From: an uncultured Clostridia bacterium
GTDB taxonomy: Bacteria; Bacillota; Clostridia; Oscillospirales; Acutalibacteraceae
Assembly (NCBI GenBank): GCA_947171615.1
Contig: CAMVYG010000143.1
Coordinates: 1-5,836, forward strand
Reading direction: 5' to 3'
DNA: 5,836 bases
Position numbers and translations under genes: made by a program. The notes below the pieces were generated by a model, which saw only the letters and a program-made list of their open reading frames with translations, was not told the origin of the DNA and did no database searches. Below are positions 1-5,670 of this stretch, in pieces. Each line of letters starts with the position of its first letter. Positions within the stretch are counted from its first letter, which is position 1.

Positions 1-1
1 A

Positions 2-29
2 CTAACAACTAATCCCTAACATCTAATTT
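2..29. repeat. Degenerate heptamer tandem array, CTAAYNN x4
   Basis: Four contiguous 7-bp units start at 2, 9, 16 and 23. Each begins CTAA, followed by C or T and two variable bases; the first unit is CTAACAA. The array may continue off the left edge of the window. Its last unit overlaps the -35 box of the promoter at 28-56. A similar array lies just upstream of the second glycosyltransferase gene, and the two share their first 12 bases exactly. The period is read directly from the sequence; no function is known to me. Confidence 0.75.
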
Positions 30-56
30 GCCAAATCCTTCCGAAGCGTGTATAAT
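28..56 (+). promoter_or_regulatory. Sigma-A promoter of the first glycosyltransferase gene
   Basis: The -35 box TTGCCA (28-33, five of six consensus bases) and the -10 box TATAAT (51-56, perfect) are separated by exactly 17 bp. Transcription would start near 62-64, giving a 5' leader of about 97 nt before the GTG start at 160. The first part of that leader can form two small hairpins. This is the only strong promoter seen upstream of the glycan genes, so it may drive the whole group through tagD. It could equally be an internal promoter of a locus that begins outside the window. Confidence 0.75.
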
Positions 57-59
57 AAA

Positions 60-83
60 GCTGTTTTACAGCGCCGGAAGCGC
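60..83 (+). other. Two small overlapping leader hairpins
   Basis: GCTGT-TTT-ACAGC (60-72) is a perfect 5-bp stem with a 3-nt loop. GCGC-CGGAA-GCGC (71-83) is a 4-bp all-GC stem. The two share bases 71-72, so both cannot form fully at once. They would lie at the very 5' end of the transcript from the promoter at 28-56. No U-tract follows either stem directly, so I do not call a terminator. They could be 5'-end stabilising stems or chance. Confidence 0.3.
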
Positions 84-147
84 AAGAACTGCTTTATAGT
101 GATAGAAACCAGCTTTTTTGAGAAGAATAAACAATATTTCGGTTTTT

Positions 148-154
148 GGAGGTG
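148..154 (+). promoter_or_regulatory. RBS that fixes the GTG start of the first glycosyltransferase
   Basis: GGAGGTG lies five bases upstream of GTG at 160. The second glycosyltransferase gene has the same GAGGTGCTTT segment immediately before its ATG at 1298. This shared start region sets the true start at 160 and rules out the in-frame TTG at 118, which would add 14 residues absent from the paralogue. Confidence 0.85.
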
Positions 155-159
155 CTTTT

Positions 160-1134
160 GTGCCCAAGGTCAGTATTGTTGTTCCGGTTTACAATGTAAA
201 GGACTATCTGGAAAAATGCGTGGATTCCATCCTCAGTCAAACGCAGCGGGATTTTGAGCTGCTGCTCATTGACGACGGCTCAAAGGACGGCAGCGGCGAG
301 CTTTGCGACGCCCTTTCCGAAAAGGACAGCCGGATCCGGGTGATCCATCAGGAAAACCGGGGCCTGGGCGGCGCGCGGAATACCGGAATCGAGGCTGCTT
401 CCGGTCAGTGGCTCCTGCTGGTGGACAGCGACGACTGGATTGAGCCGGACACCCTGCGGAAGGCTTTGCAGGCGGGAGAGAAGGAAAACGCGGAGCTGGT
501 TCTTTTCGGCTTCCGTTCGGTGGATTTGCAGGGAAAGGAACTGGGGGTATTCCGGGACGCCCTTCCCAAAAATCAGGGGTTTTGCCCCAAGGATCACAGG
601 GAATTGTTTTTGGCTTCCCCCTGCGCCTGGAATAAGCTTTATAAGAGGAGCCTTTTTGAGCGTACCGGCGTGCGCTATCCCCTGCGGGTGTGGTATGAGG
701 ATATCCGCACCACCCTGAAGCTGGAGCTCTTTGCGGAGCGGGTGGTTTCTCTGGACTATATCGGCTATAACTATTTGCAGCGGCCGGGCTCCATCATTCA
801 AAACAGTAATGTGGAACGAAATGTGGAGATCCTGGAGGCCTTTGACGATATTTTTGCCTATTTCCGGGAGCAAAATTTGTTTGAGGAATATCGGGATGAG
901 CTGTGCTTTTTAACGCTGTTTCATGGGTATCTCACCGCTTCCGTGCGAGTGATCCGGCTGGATCGCCGCCATTCTCTGCTTCCGAAATTTGCCGCCTATC
1001 TGCGGGAGCATTTTCCCGATTACCGGCAAAACAAATATCTCTGCACCCTTACCGGAAATCAGAAGCTGATCCTGTCTCTTCTGGAAAAGAAGCTCTATTT
1101 CCTGATCGCTGTGCTTTTCAAGGTAAAGGGCTGA
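160..1134 (+). CDS. Family-2 glycosyltransferase (GT-A fold), copy 1
   Basis: The predicted product is a 324-residue cytoplasmic, probably membrane-associated glycosyltransferase that moves a sugar from a nucleotide-sugar donor to a growing surface glycan. The N-terminal GT-A domain covers about residues 3-115: SIVVPVYN at 5-12, the nucleotide-binding DDGS at 38-41, and the metal-binding DSD at 89-91 within VDSDDW. WYED at 178-181 carries the likely catalytic acidic pair found in GT2 enzymes. The C-terminal part (about 200-324) resembles the helical tail of capsule and teichoic-acid GT2 proteins. No clear membrane span is present, though the last 20 residues are hydrophobic and basic. The start is GTG at 160, supported by GGAGGTG and by alignment with the paralogue at 1298-2269. 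A strong promoter lies 104 bp upstream. Donor and acceptor sugars cannot be read from sequence. Confidence 0.93.
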   Translation: MPKVSIVVPVYNVKDYLEKCVDSILSQTQRDFELLLIDDGSKDGSGELCDALSEKDSRIRVIHQENRGLGGARNTGIEAASGQWLLLVDSDDWIEPDTLRKALQAGEKENAELVLFGFRSVDLQGKELGVFRDALPKNQGFCPKDHRELFLASPCAWNKLYKRSLFERTGVRYPLRVWYEDIRTTLKLELFAERVVSLDYIGYNYLQRPGSIIQNSNVERNVEILEAFDDIFAYFREQNLFEEYRDELCFLTLFHGYLTASVRVIRLDRRHSLLPKFAAYLREHFPDYRQNKYLCTLTGNQKLILSLLEKKLYFLIAVLFKVKG

Positions 1135-1156
1135 GCTGTTGTCCCATGATGACAGC
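1135..1156 (+). other. 9-bp hairpin immediately after the first glycosyltransferase stop
   Basis: GCTGTTGTC (1135-1143) and GATGACAGC (1148-1156) can pair over nine base pairs in RNA, two of them G-U wobbles, with a CCAU loop. The stem begins at the first base after the stop codon. No T-run follows, so it is not a canonical intrinsic terminator. It could be a transcript-stabilising or processing stem, or part of a dispersed intergenic element. Confidence 0.4.
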
Positions 1157-1180
1157 AAATAGATATGCCCTTCATTCTTT

Positions 1181-1197
1181 GTTTTGCGAAGCAAAAC
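1181..1197. other. Perfect 7-bp inverted repeat in the gap between the glycosyltransferase genes
   Basis: GTTTTGC (1181-1187) and GCAAAAC (1191-1197) are perfect inverted complements separated by GAA. The stem is compact but AT-rich and lacks a U-tract on either strand, so it is not called a terminator. It sits between the 9-bp hairpin at 1135-1156 and the heptamer runs from 1207. Confidence 0.45.
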
Positions 1198-1206
1198 CAC
1201 ATTTGT

Positions 1207-1241
1207 CCAGCATCCAGAATCCAGCATCTAAAATCTAAAAA
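1207..1241. repeat. Degenerate heptamer run, CCAGMAT x3 then CTAAAAW x2
   Basis: Five 7-bp units start at 1207, 1214, 1221, 1228 and 1235. The first three are CCAGCAT, CCAGAAT and CCAGCAT; the last two are CTAAAAT and CTAAAAA. The period equals that of the CTAAYNN arrays, and the sequence drifts towards that motif. It lies in the gap between the glycosyltransferase genes. It is separated from the next array by nine bases and is two bases out of phase with it. Confidence 0.6.
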
Positions 1242-1250
1242 ATGTCCTTT

Positions 1251-1285
1251 CTAACAACTAATAACTAATCTCTAACGACTAACTT
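1251..1285. repeat. Degenerate heptamer tandem array, CTAAYNN x5
   Basis: Five contiguous 7-bp units start at 1251, 1258, 1265, 1272 and 1279, each with CTAA plus C or T and two variable bases. The first unit is CTAACAA, as in the array at 2-29. The array stops two bases before the GAGGTG ribosome binding site (1288-1293) of the second glycosyltransferase gene. It therefore forms the last part of that gene's untranslated leader. Confidence 0.8.
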
Positions 1286-1297
1286 TCGAGGTGCTTT

Positions 1298-2269
1298 ATG
1301 CCAAAGGCCAGTGTGATCATTCCCGTTTACAATGTAAAAGACTATCTGGAAAAATGCGTTGCTTCCATTCTCTGCCAGACAGAGAGGGATTTTGAGCTGC
1401 TGCTTATTGACGACGGTTCCACCGACGGCGGCGGAGAGCTGTGCGATACCCTGGCGGAAAAGGACGCCCGGATCCGGGTGATCCATCAGGAAAACGGCGG
1501 GCCGGGCGCGGCCAGAAATGCCGGCATTCGGGCGGCTGTGGGAAAATGGCTTTTGCAGGTGGACGGAGACGACTGGATCGACCCCGAGCTTTTGGAAAAA
1601 ACCATGGAGGCGGGGGAACGGGAAAACGCCGATCTGGTCATGTTTGGCATGCGCTTTGTGGAAGAGGGCGGGAGAGTTCTTGCCACCCTCACGGAAAATG
1701 TGCCGAAAAATGTGGGGCTTACCCTCAGAGAGCATAAAAACCTTCTGCTGACCGCCCCCGCTACGGCCAACAAGCTGTATCGGCGAGACCTGTTCCAGCG
1801 GGCGGGGGTGGAATATCCGCCCCGCATGTGGTATGAGGACGCCCGTCTCACCCCCATGCTCATGGCGGAGGCGGGACGCATGGTGTTTTTGGACTATATC
1901 GGCTACAATTATTTTCAGCGCTTCGGCTCCACCATGCGGAATACCAATTTGGACCGCAATTCGGAAATTTTAGATACCTTTGACGCAATTTTGGGCTATT
2001 TTCAGGAAAAGGGGCTGTTTGAGGAGTACCGGGAGGAGTTGTGCTTTCTCACCTTTTCTCACCTCTATCAGGCTGCTGTGCGGGTGGTTCGGGCAGACAG
2101 AAAGCATCCGCTGCTTCCCAGACTGCAAGACTATCTGACAAAGCATTTCCCCGATTACCGGAAAAACAGTTATATGCGGGATCTGCCGAAAAAGCAGAAG
2201 CTGGTCGCCTTTCTCCTGGAAAAGCGGCTGTATCTTCCCGCGGCCCTTTTGTTCCGGGCAAGGGGCTGA
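1298..2269 (+). CDS. Family-2 glycosyltransferase (GT-A fold), copy 2
   Basis: This 323-residue paralogue of the gene at 160-1134 is about 60% identical overall by hand count and about 75% over the first 100 residues. It has the same order of motifs: SVIIPVYN at 5-12, DDGS at 38-41, the metal-binding site as DGD at 89-91 (DSD in copy 1), and WYED at 178-181. The predicted role is transfer of a sugar to a lipid-linked surface glycan. The least conserved stretch is about 121-150, near where acceptor specificity often varies in this family, so the two copies may add different sugars or linkages. The start ATG is preceded by GAGGTG (1288-1293) with a 4-nt spacer. No convincing separate promoter is visible in the 163-bp gap. 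The reading frame stays open for 29 codons after the TGA stop. Confidence 0.93.
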   Translation: MPKASVIIPVYNVKDYLEKCVASILCQTERDFELLLIDDGSTDGGGELCDTLAEKDARIRVIHQENGGPGAARNAGIRAAVGKWLLQVDGDDWIDPELLEKTMEAGERENADLVMFGMRFVEEGGRVLATLTENVPKNVGLTLREHKNLLLTAPATANKLYRRDLFQRAGVEYPPRMWYEDARLTPMLMAEAGRMVFLDYIGYNYFQRFGSTMRNTNLDRNSEILDTFDAILGYFQEKGLFEEYREELCFLTFSHLYQAAVRVVRADRKHPLLPRLQDYLTKHFPDYRKNSYMRDLPKKQKLVAFLLEKRLYLPAALLFRARG

Positions 2270-2317
2270 ATTTCCTGTATTTCTGAAAGAAAGGATCGCT
2301 TTCGCAGAAAGGAAGAA

Positions 2318-2359
2318 GTGCCACTCTCCTTTTCCGTGAAGGCTTGGGCAAGGCCATGA
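2318..2359 (+). CDS. Possible 13-residue leader peptide coupled to the flippase start
   Basis: A GTG at 2318 opens a short frame encoding MPLSFSVKAWARP and ends at TGA 2357-2359, overlapping the flippase ATG at 2356 as ATGA. AAAGGA at 2308-2313 lies four bases before the GTG and is the best Shine-Dalgarno-like sequence in the 86-bp gap. The flippase ATG itself has no well-spaced site; the closest are AAGG at 2350-2353 (2 nt away) and GAAGG at 2338-2342 (13 nt away). The two downstream junctions are also ATGA overlaps. Translation of this short frame could deliver ribosomes to the flippase. The ORF is short enough to arise by chance, and the product need not be functional. Confidence 0.3.
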   Translation: MPLSFSVKAWARP

Positions 2360-3660
2360 ACCTGTTAGAAAAATTTCGGCAGAGAAAGCCCCATGTTCTG
2401 CTGGAAAACACCATCATGCTCTATATTCTCACTTTTTCCAACGCCTTTCTAGGGCTTGTGACCCAGGGCTATCAGGCCCGGGTACTGGGGGTGGAAAAGC
2501 TGGGTATATTGGGCGCGGCCCAATATACCACCAACTTTTTTCAGATCCTCATCGATTTCGGCTTTATCATGTCCGCCACGGCGAAAATTTCCCGGCACCG
2601 GGAGGATAAGAAATATCTGAACAAAACCCTTACCTGTGTGGTGGCGGCAAAGTGCCTGCTGATGGCGGCGTCTTTCCTGATCCTGATGATTTTTATCCGG
2701 CCCTCTCTAAAGGAACCGGGAGAGCTTCTGGCCTATGTCTTTTACCTTTTGTACGTCTGCATGGTGGCGCTGCTGCCGGACTTCATGTACCGGGGACTGG
2801 AAAAAATGTCCGCCATTACCGTGCGGGCCGTGCTGGTCAAGGTGTTTGCCACGGCCATGGTGTTCGTCTTCGTTCAAAAGCCTGAGGATTACTACCTGGT
2901 GCCGCTGATCTCCGCCATTGGCAACGCGGCGGCTACCCTGTTTGTGTACTGGCACCTGTTTTCCCGGATCGGGCTGCGGTTTGCAAAGGTTTCTTTCCGG
3001 GATATCTGGCTGGAGATCAAGGACGCTTCCCAGTTTTTTCTTTCCAAGGTGTCTGCCGCGATCAATTCCAACTTAAACGGTATTCTGCTGAAAAATGTTG
3101 CCGGCCCTGCGGCCACCGGACTTTACAGCAACGCCGATAAGGTGATCAGCACCGCCAGAAGCGGCATGTCCCCCATCAGCGACAGCCTGTATCCCCACAT
3201 GATGAAGCACAGGAATTTTAAGCTGATCAAAAAGGCCATGCTGTATCTTTATCCCGTTATTCTGGCCGGCTGCGCCGTTGTGTTCCTCTTTGCTCCCTGG
3301 CTGCTGGAGGTGTGGTTGGGTGAGGAGGTGGGCCCTCAGGTGGTGCTGCCTCTTCGCCTTTTGATCCCCGCAGCGGTGTTCACCTTCCCCAATTACGTTT
3401 TGGGCTATCCCACCCTGGGAGCCATGGGGCTTGCGAAATACGCCAATATTTCCGTGGCCTTTGGCACCGTGGTGTATCTTGTCGGCGTGGGGGTTTCCTT
3501 CCTCACCTGGGGGATCAATCTGGTTTCCCTGTGCGTGCTCACGTCTTTAACAGATTTTGCCATTCTGGTGTTCCGCCTGGTGGTCATTGTGAGAAACCGC
3601 CATCTGATGAGCGGCTCTGAGGAACCGCAGAAGCCTGTGAAGGAGGCGAAAAAGCTATGA
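2356..3660 (+). CDS. Polysaccharide flippase (Wzx-like, MOP/PST family)
   Basis: This 434-residue multi-span membrane protein resembles Wzx/RfbX transporters, which flip undecaprenyl-diphosphate-linked glycans across the cytoplasmic membrane. About eleven to twelve hydrophobic segments can be seen, roughly at 18-37, 49-72, 91-114, 124-145, 154-174, 178-201, 228-248, 296-316, 328-348, 363-386 and 388-411. PDFMYRGLEKM at 141-151 matches the conserved loop seen as PDWxFQGxEK in this family. The tail after 412 is charged and cytoplasmic. I chose ATG 2356; TTG at 2344 is in frame and would add four residues, but neither has a good ribosome binding site. The length is close to the usual 420-480. 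The gene overlaps the next by ATGA. The substrate is presumably the glycan made by the neighbouring transferases. Confidence 0.9.
   Translation: MNLLEKFRQRKPHVLLENTIMLYILTFSNAFLGLVTQGYQARVLGVEKLGILGAAQYTTNFFQILIDFGFIMSATAKISRHREDKKYLNKTLTCVVAAKCLLMAASFLILMIFIRPSLKEPGELLAYVFYLLYVCMVALLPDFMYRGLEKMSAITVRAVLVKVFATAMVFVFVQKPEDYYLVPLISAIGNAAATLFVYWHLFSRIGLRFAKVSFRDIWLEIKDASQFFLSKVSAAINSNLNGILLKNVAGPAATGLYSNADKVISTARSGMSPISDSLYPHMMKHRNFKLIKKAMLYLYPVILAGCAVVFLFAPWLLEVWLGEEVGPQVVLPLRLLIPAAVFTFPNYVLGYPTLGAMGLAKYANISVAFGTVVYLVGVGVSFLTWGINLVSLCVLTSLTDFAILVFRLVVIVRNRHLMSGSEEPQKPVKEAKKL
3641..3646 (+). promoter_or_regulatory. RBS of the glycerophosphotransferase inside the flippase 3' end
   Basis: AGGAGG lies ten bases before the ATG at 3657, within the last codons of the flippase gene. 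Together with the ATGA overlap (3657-3660) it supports the chosen start and translational coupling. Confidence 0.8.
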
Positions 3661-4793
3661 GCCTGGTGCAAAAGCTTACCCGAAACGGCCTGGGGCTATT
3701 TTGCTCTTTGCTGCCGAAGAAACAGAAAAAAGCCTTTTGTCAAAGCTTTATCGGCAGAGGGTATTCCGACAATCCCAAGCCTCTGGCGGAGGAGCTGCTT
3801 CGGCGTGGCTATGAGGTGTACTGGACGGTAAAAGGAGAACAGGAAGCAGCCTCTCTGCCAAAGGAGATCCACCCGGTTTTTCTCGGCACCTTCGGGGAAA
3901 TTTACCACCGGGCCACTGCCGGTGTGTGGATCGATAACTGCCGGAAGTGGGGGCATCTGTTTAAGAGGCCCAGCCAGTACTATATTCAAACCTGGCACGG
4001 CTTTCCTTTCAAGCGCATTGAAGGGGACGCTGTGGAGGCCTTGGACCCGGAGTATGTGGAAACGGCGAAAAAGGATTCTCAAATGGCGGACCTTTTCCTT
4101 TCCGACAGCCGGTTTTTAACGGAGATCTACCGCCGGGCCTTCTGGTATGAGGGGGAGATTCTGGAATGCGGCTTTCCCCGAAACGATCTTCTGTGCGGCA
4201 GCCGCCCGGAGCTTGCGGAAAAGGTGCGGAATGCCCTGGGGCTGGAGCAGGGAAAAAAGCTGCTGCTTTACGCCCCCACATACCGTAAGGATAAGGGACT
4301 TTCGGTCTATGACGTGGAGTACGGGCGCTGCGTGGAGGCGCTGGAAAAGCGTTTCGGCGGAGAATGGCTGATTTTAGCAAGGCTTCACCCCAATGTGGCG
4401 GAGAAAGCGGCACAGCTGCATTTGCCCCATATGGTGCGAAACGCTTCGGATTATCCGGATATCGGGGAGCTGTATCTGGCCTGCGACGCCCTGCTGACCG
4501 ATTATTCCTCCTCCATGTTTGATTTTATGAATACCGGAAAGCCCTGCTTTCTGTATGTAAACGACCTTGCGGCCTATCAAGACGACAGAAATTTTACCTT
4601 TGACCTGGAGAAGCTTCCTTTTTCCCGGGCAGGGAATAATGAGGAGCTGGAAAACAGCATTCTTTCCTTTGAGGAGGAGGGACAGGCCCAGCGGATCAGG
4701 CAGTTCCGGCAGGAATTCGGCATGGTGGAAAATACCGGTACGGCTGCCAAAGAGACGATAGATTACATGGAGCAAAGGAGGAAATCTCAATGA
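3657..4793 (+). CDS. CDP-glycerol glycerophosphotransferase, TagB/TagF family
   Basis: This 378-residue, probably membrane-peripheral enzyme transfers glycerol phosphate from CDP-glycerol to a lipid-linked acceptor. Family signatures in order are TWHGFPFK (112-119), LSDSRF (148-153), GFPRNDLL (172-179), APTYRKDKG (206-214), RLHPN (242-246) and LTDYSSSMFDF (280-290). The histidines in TWHG (114) and RLHP (244) correspond to the two conserved histidines shown to matter in TagF. The size matches single-domain TagB-like primases (about 380 residues) rather than the polymerase TagF (about 740), so it more likely adds one or a few glycerol phosphates than a long chain. No TagA or TagO is in the window, and related proteins also decorate capsules, so the acceptor is uncertain. 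It overlaps the flippase and tagD by ATGA on each side. Confidence 0.93.
   Translation: MSLVQKLTRNGLGLFCSLLPKKQKKAFCQSFIGRGYSDNPKPLAEELLRRGYEVYWTVKGEQEAASLPKEIHPVFLGTFGEIYHRATAGVWIDNCRKWGHLFKRPSQYYIQTWHGFPFKRIEGDAVEALDPEYVETAKKDSQMADLFLSDSRFLTEIYRRAFWYEGEILECGFPRNDLLCGSRPELAEKVRNALGLEQGKKLLLYAPTYRKDKGLSVYDVEYGRCVEALEKRFGGEWLILARLHPNVAEKAAQLHLPHMVRNASDYPDIGELYLACDALLTDYSSSMFDFMNTGKPCFLYVNDLAAYQDDRNFTFDLEKLPFSRAGNNEELENSILSFEEEGQAQRIRQFRQEFGMVENTGTAAKETIDYMEQRRKSQ
4774..4781 (+). promoter_or_regulatory. RBS of tagD inside the glycerophosphotransferase 3' end
   Basis: AAAGGAGG lies eight bases before the tagD ATG at 4790. It is a near-perfect site, which suggests tagD is translated well in addition to any coupling through the ATGA overlap. 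Confidence 0.8.
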
Positions 4794-5179
4794 AGCGCGT
4801 GATCACCTACGGCACCTTTGACCTGCTGCATTACGGGCATATCAATCTGCTTCGCCGGGCCAAGCAGTACGGCGACTATCTCATCGTGGCCCTGTCTACC
4901 GATGAATTCAACTGGAATGAAAAACAGAAAAAATGCTATTTCTCCTATGAAAAGAGAAAGCAGCTGCTGGAAGCCATTCGTTATGTGGACCTGGTCATTC
5001 CCGAGGAAAGCTGGGATCAGAAAAGCCGGGATGTAAAGGAATACCATGTGGATACCTTTGTGATGGGGGACGACTGGGAAGGGAAATTTGACTTCCTGAA
5101 GGAGCAGTGCGAGGTGGTTTACCTGCCCCGCACGCCGGAAATTTCCACCACCCAGATCAAAAAGGATCTGAACCAGTAG
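4790..5179 (+). CDS. tagD: Glycerol-3-phosphate cytidylyltransferase
   Basis: TagD makes CDP-glycerol from CTP and sn-glycerol 3-phosphate in the cytoplasm, supplying the donor for the glycerophosphotransferase directly upstream. The 129-residue length matches Bacillus subtilis TagD. The protein shows the nucleotidyltransferase start YGTFDLLHYGH (7-17) with the HxGH catalytic motif at 14-17, STDEF (36-40), YVDLVIPE (65-72), FVMGDDWEGKFDF (90-102) and RTPEISTTQIK (114-124), the second CTP-binding signature. Every hallmark residue expected for the family appears intact. The start overlaps the previous stop by ATGA with a strong AAAGGAGG site. It is the last glycan gene before the locus changes character; a short hairpin follows the stop. 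Confidence 0.96.
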   Translation: MKRVITYGTFDLLHYGHINLLRRAKQYGDYLIVALSTDEFNWNEKQKKCYFSYEKRKQLLEAIRYVDLVIPEESWDQKSRDVKEYHVDTFVMGDDWEGKFDFLKEQCEVVYLPRTPEISTTQIKKDLNQ

Positions 5180-5188
5180 GAAAGTGAT

Positions 5189-5210
5189 CGGCAAAGCCCA
5201 TTTTTTGCCG
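5189..5210 (+). other. Hairpin downstream of tagD, possible weak 3' end
   Basis: CGGCAAA (5189-5195) and TTTGCCG (5204-5210) form a perfect 7-bp stem with an 8-nt loop, ten bases after the tagD stop. The T-run is in the loop and stem rather than after it, so this is not a standard intrinsic terminator. It occupies most of the 50-bp gap to the Rrf2 gene. I see no clear promoter in the gap, so the Rrf2 gene may be reached by read-through or by a promoter inside tagD. Confidence 0.4.
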
Positions 5211-5229
5211 GAAGAAACGGAAGTGTATT

Positions 5230-5670
5230 ATGCAGATCTCAAGCAGATTTACAGTTGCGGTTCATGTTCTCCTGTGCATGGAGCTGCTGAAAGGGGAGCA
5301 CAAGATAACAAGCGACCTTTTGGCCTCCAGCGTAGCGGTAAATCCTGTGGTAATCAGAAGGCTGCTGCAACAGCTTAAAGCGGCGGGAATTGTCCGTGTG
5401 GCAAGGGGCACGGGCGGCGCGGAGCTGATGAAGCCGGCGGAAAGCATTACGCTGCTGGATATTTACCATGCGGTGGAATGTGTGGAGGAAGGGGAGCTTT
5501 TTCATTTCCACGAAAATCCCAATCCGCTTTGCCCTGTAGGAAGAAATATCCATGGGGTTTTAGATGGAAGGCTTGCACAGATTCAAAGGGCAATGGAGCG
5601 GGAAATGGAATCCATTACCCTTCAGAAGCTTTTGGAGGATACCCGGGAGAAAATTTGTTGTAACTCTTGA
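5230..5670 (+). CDS. Rrf2-family transcriptional regulator, YwnA-like
   Basis: This 146-residue DNA-binding protein is probably a dimeric repressor. The winged helix-turn-helix covers about residues 1-65: MQISSRFTVAVHVL at the start, the recognition region VNPVVIRRLLQQLKAAGIV (37-55), and the wing RGTGGAEL (59-66). The ITLLDIYHAVE segment (73-83) and the PNPLCPVGRNI motif (97-107) are typical of the YwnA branch. The three-cysteine Fe-S cluster pattern of IscR/NsrR is missing. Cys101 in PNPLCPVG is the best candidate for a thiol-based sensor, and Cys143-Cys144 form a vicinal pair near the C-terminus. GGAAG at 5219-5223 lies six bases before the ATG. The last codons lie inside an operator-like dyad, and the stop codon is within the -35 box of the next gene, so the likely main target is the downstream cupin gene. 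The effector is unknown. Confidence 0.9.
   Translation: MQISSRFTVAVHVLLCMELLKGEHKITSDLLASSVAVNPVVIRRLLQQLKAAGIVRVARGTGGAELMKPAESITLLDIYHAVECVEEGELFHFHENPNPLCPVGRNIHGVLDGRLAQIQRAMEREMESITLQKLLEDTREKICCNS

Noticed and set aside
71..120. Transcription attenuator in the leader, using the T6 run at 114-119
   Set aside because: No stable stem lies immediately before the T-run; the only nearby pairing is about four base pairs with a long loop.
118..159. In-frame TTG start giving a 338-residue first glycosyltransferase
   Set aside because: GGAGGTG is ideally spaced for GTG 160, and the paralogue begins at the matching position with the same upstream bases; the extra 14 residues do not resemble GT2 sequence.
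280..873. Long minus-strand open frame (197 codons) opposite the first glycosyltransferase
   Set aside because: It lies wholly opposite a well-supported GT2 gene. A related open frame appears opposite the paralogue, as expected from shared GC-rich codons, and no plausible domain is visible.
1135..1197. Rho-independent terminator between the glycosyltransferase genes
   Set aside because: Both stems lack a following T-tract on either strand, and the 7-bp stem is AT-rich.
1204..1234. Separate promoter for the second glycosyltransferase (TTGTCC with TAAAAT)
   Set aside because: The spacer would be 19 bp and the -10 box falls within the heptamer run, where TAAAAT-like matches arise from the repeat itself.
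2..1285. CRISPR-like or spacer-repeat array
   Set aside because: The repeats are 7 bp, directly contiguous and degenerate, with no spacers and no cas genes.
1486..1881. Minus-strand open frames opposite the second glycosyltransferase
   Set aside because: Arg/Ser/Pro-rich shadow translation of a conserved gene, with no independent coding evidence.
4009..4413. Minus-strand 134-codon frame opposite the glycerophosphotransferase
   Set aside because: The product is rich in Pro, Arg and Gly, typical of an antisense shadow of GC-rich coding DNA, while the + strand frame carries all TagB/TagF motifs.
5230..5670. IscR or NsrR assignment for the Rrf2 protein
   Set aside because: The three-cysteine Fe-S cluster motif is missing; only Cys101 is in the expected region, in the PNPLCPVG context of YwnA-like proteins.
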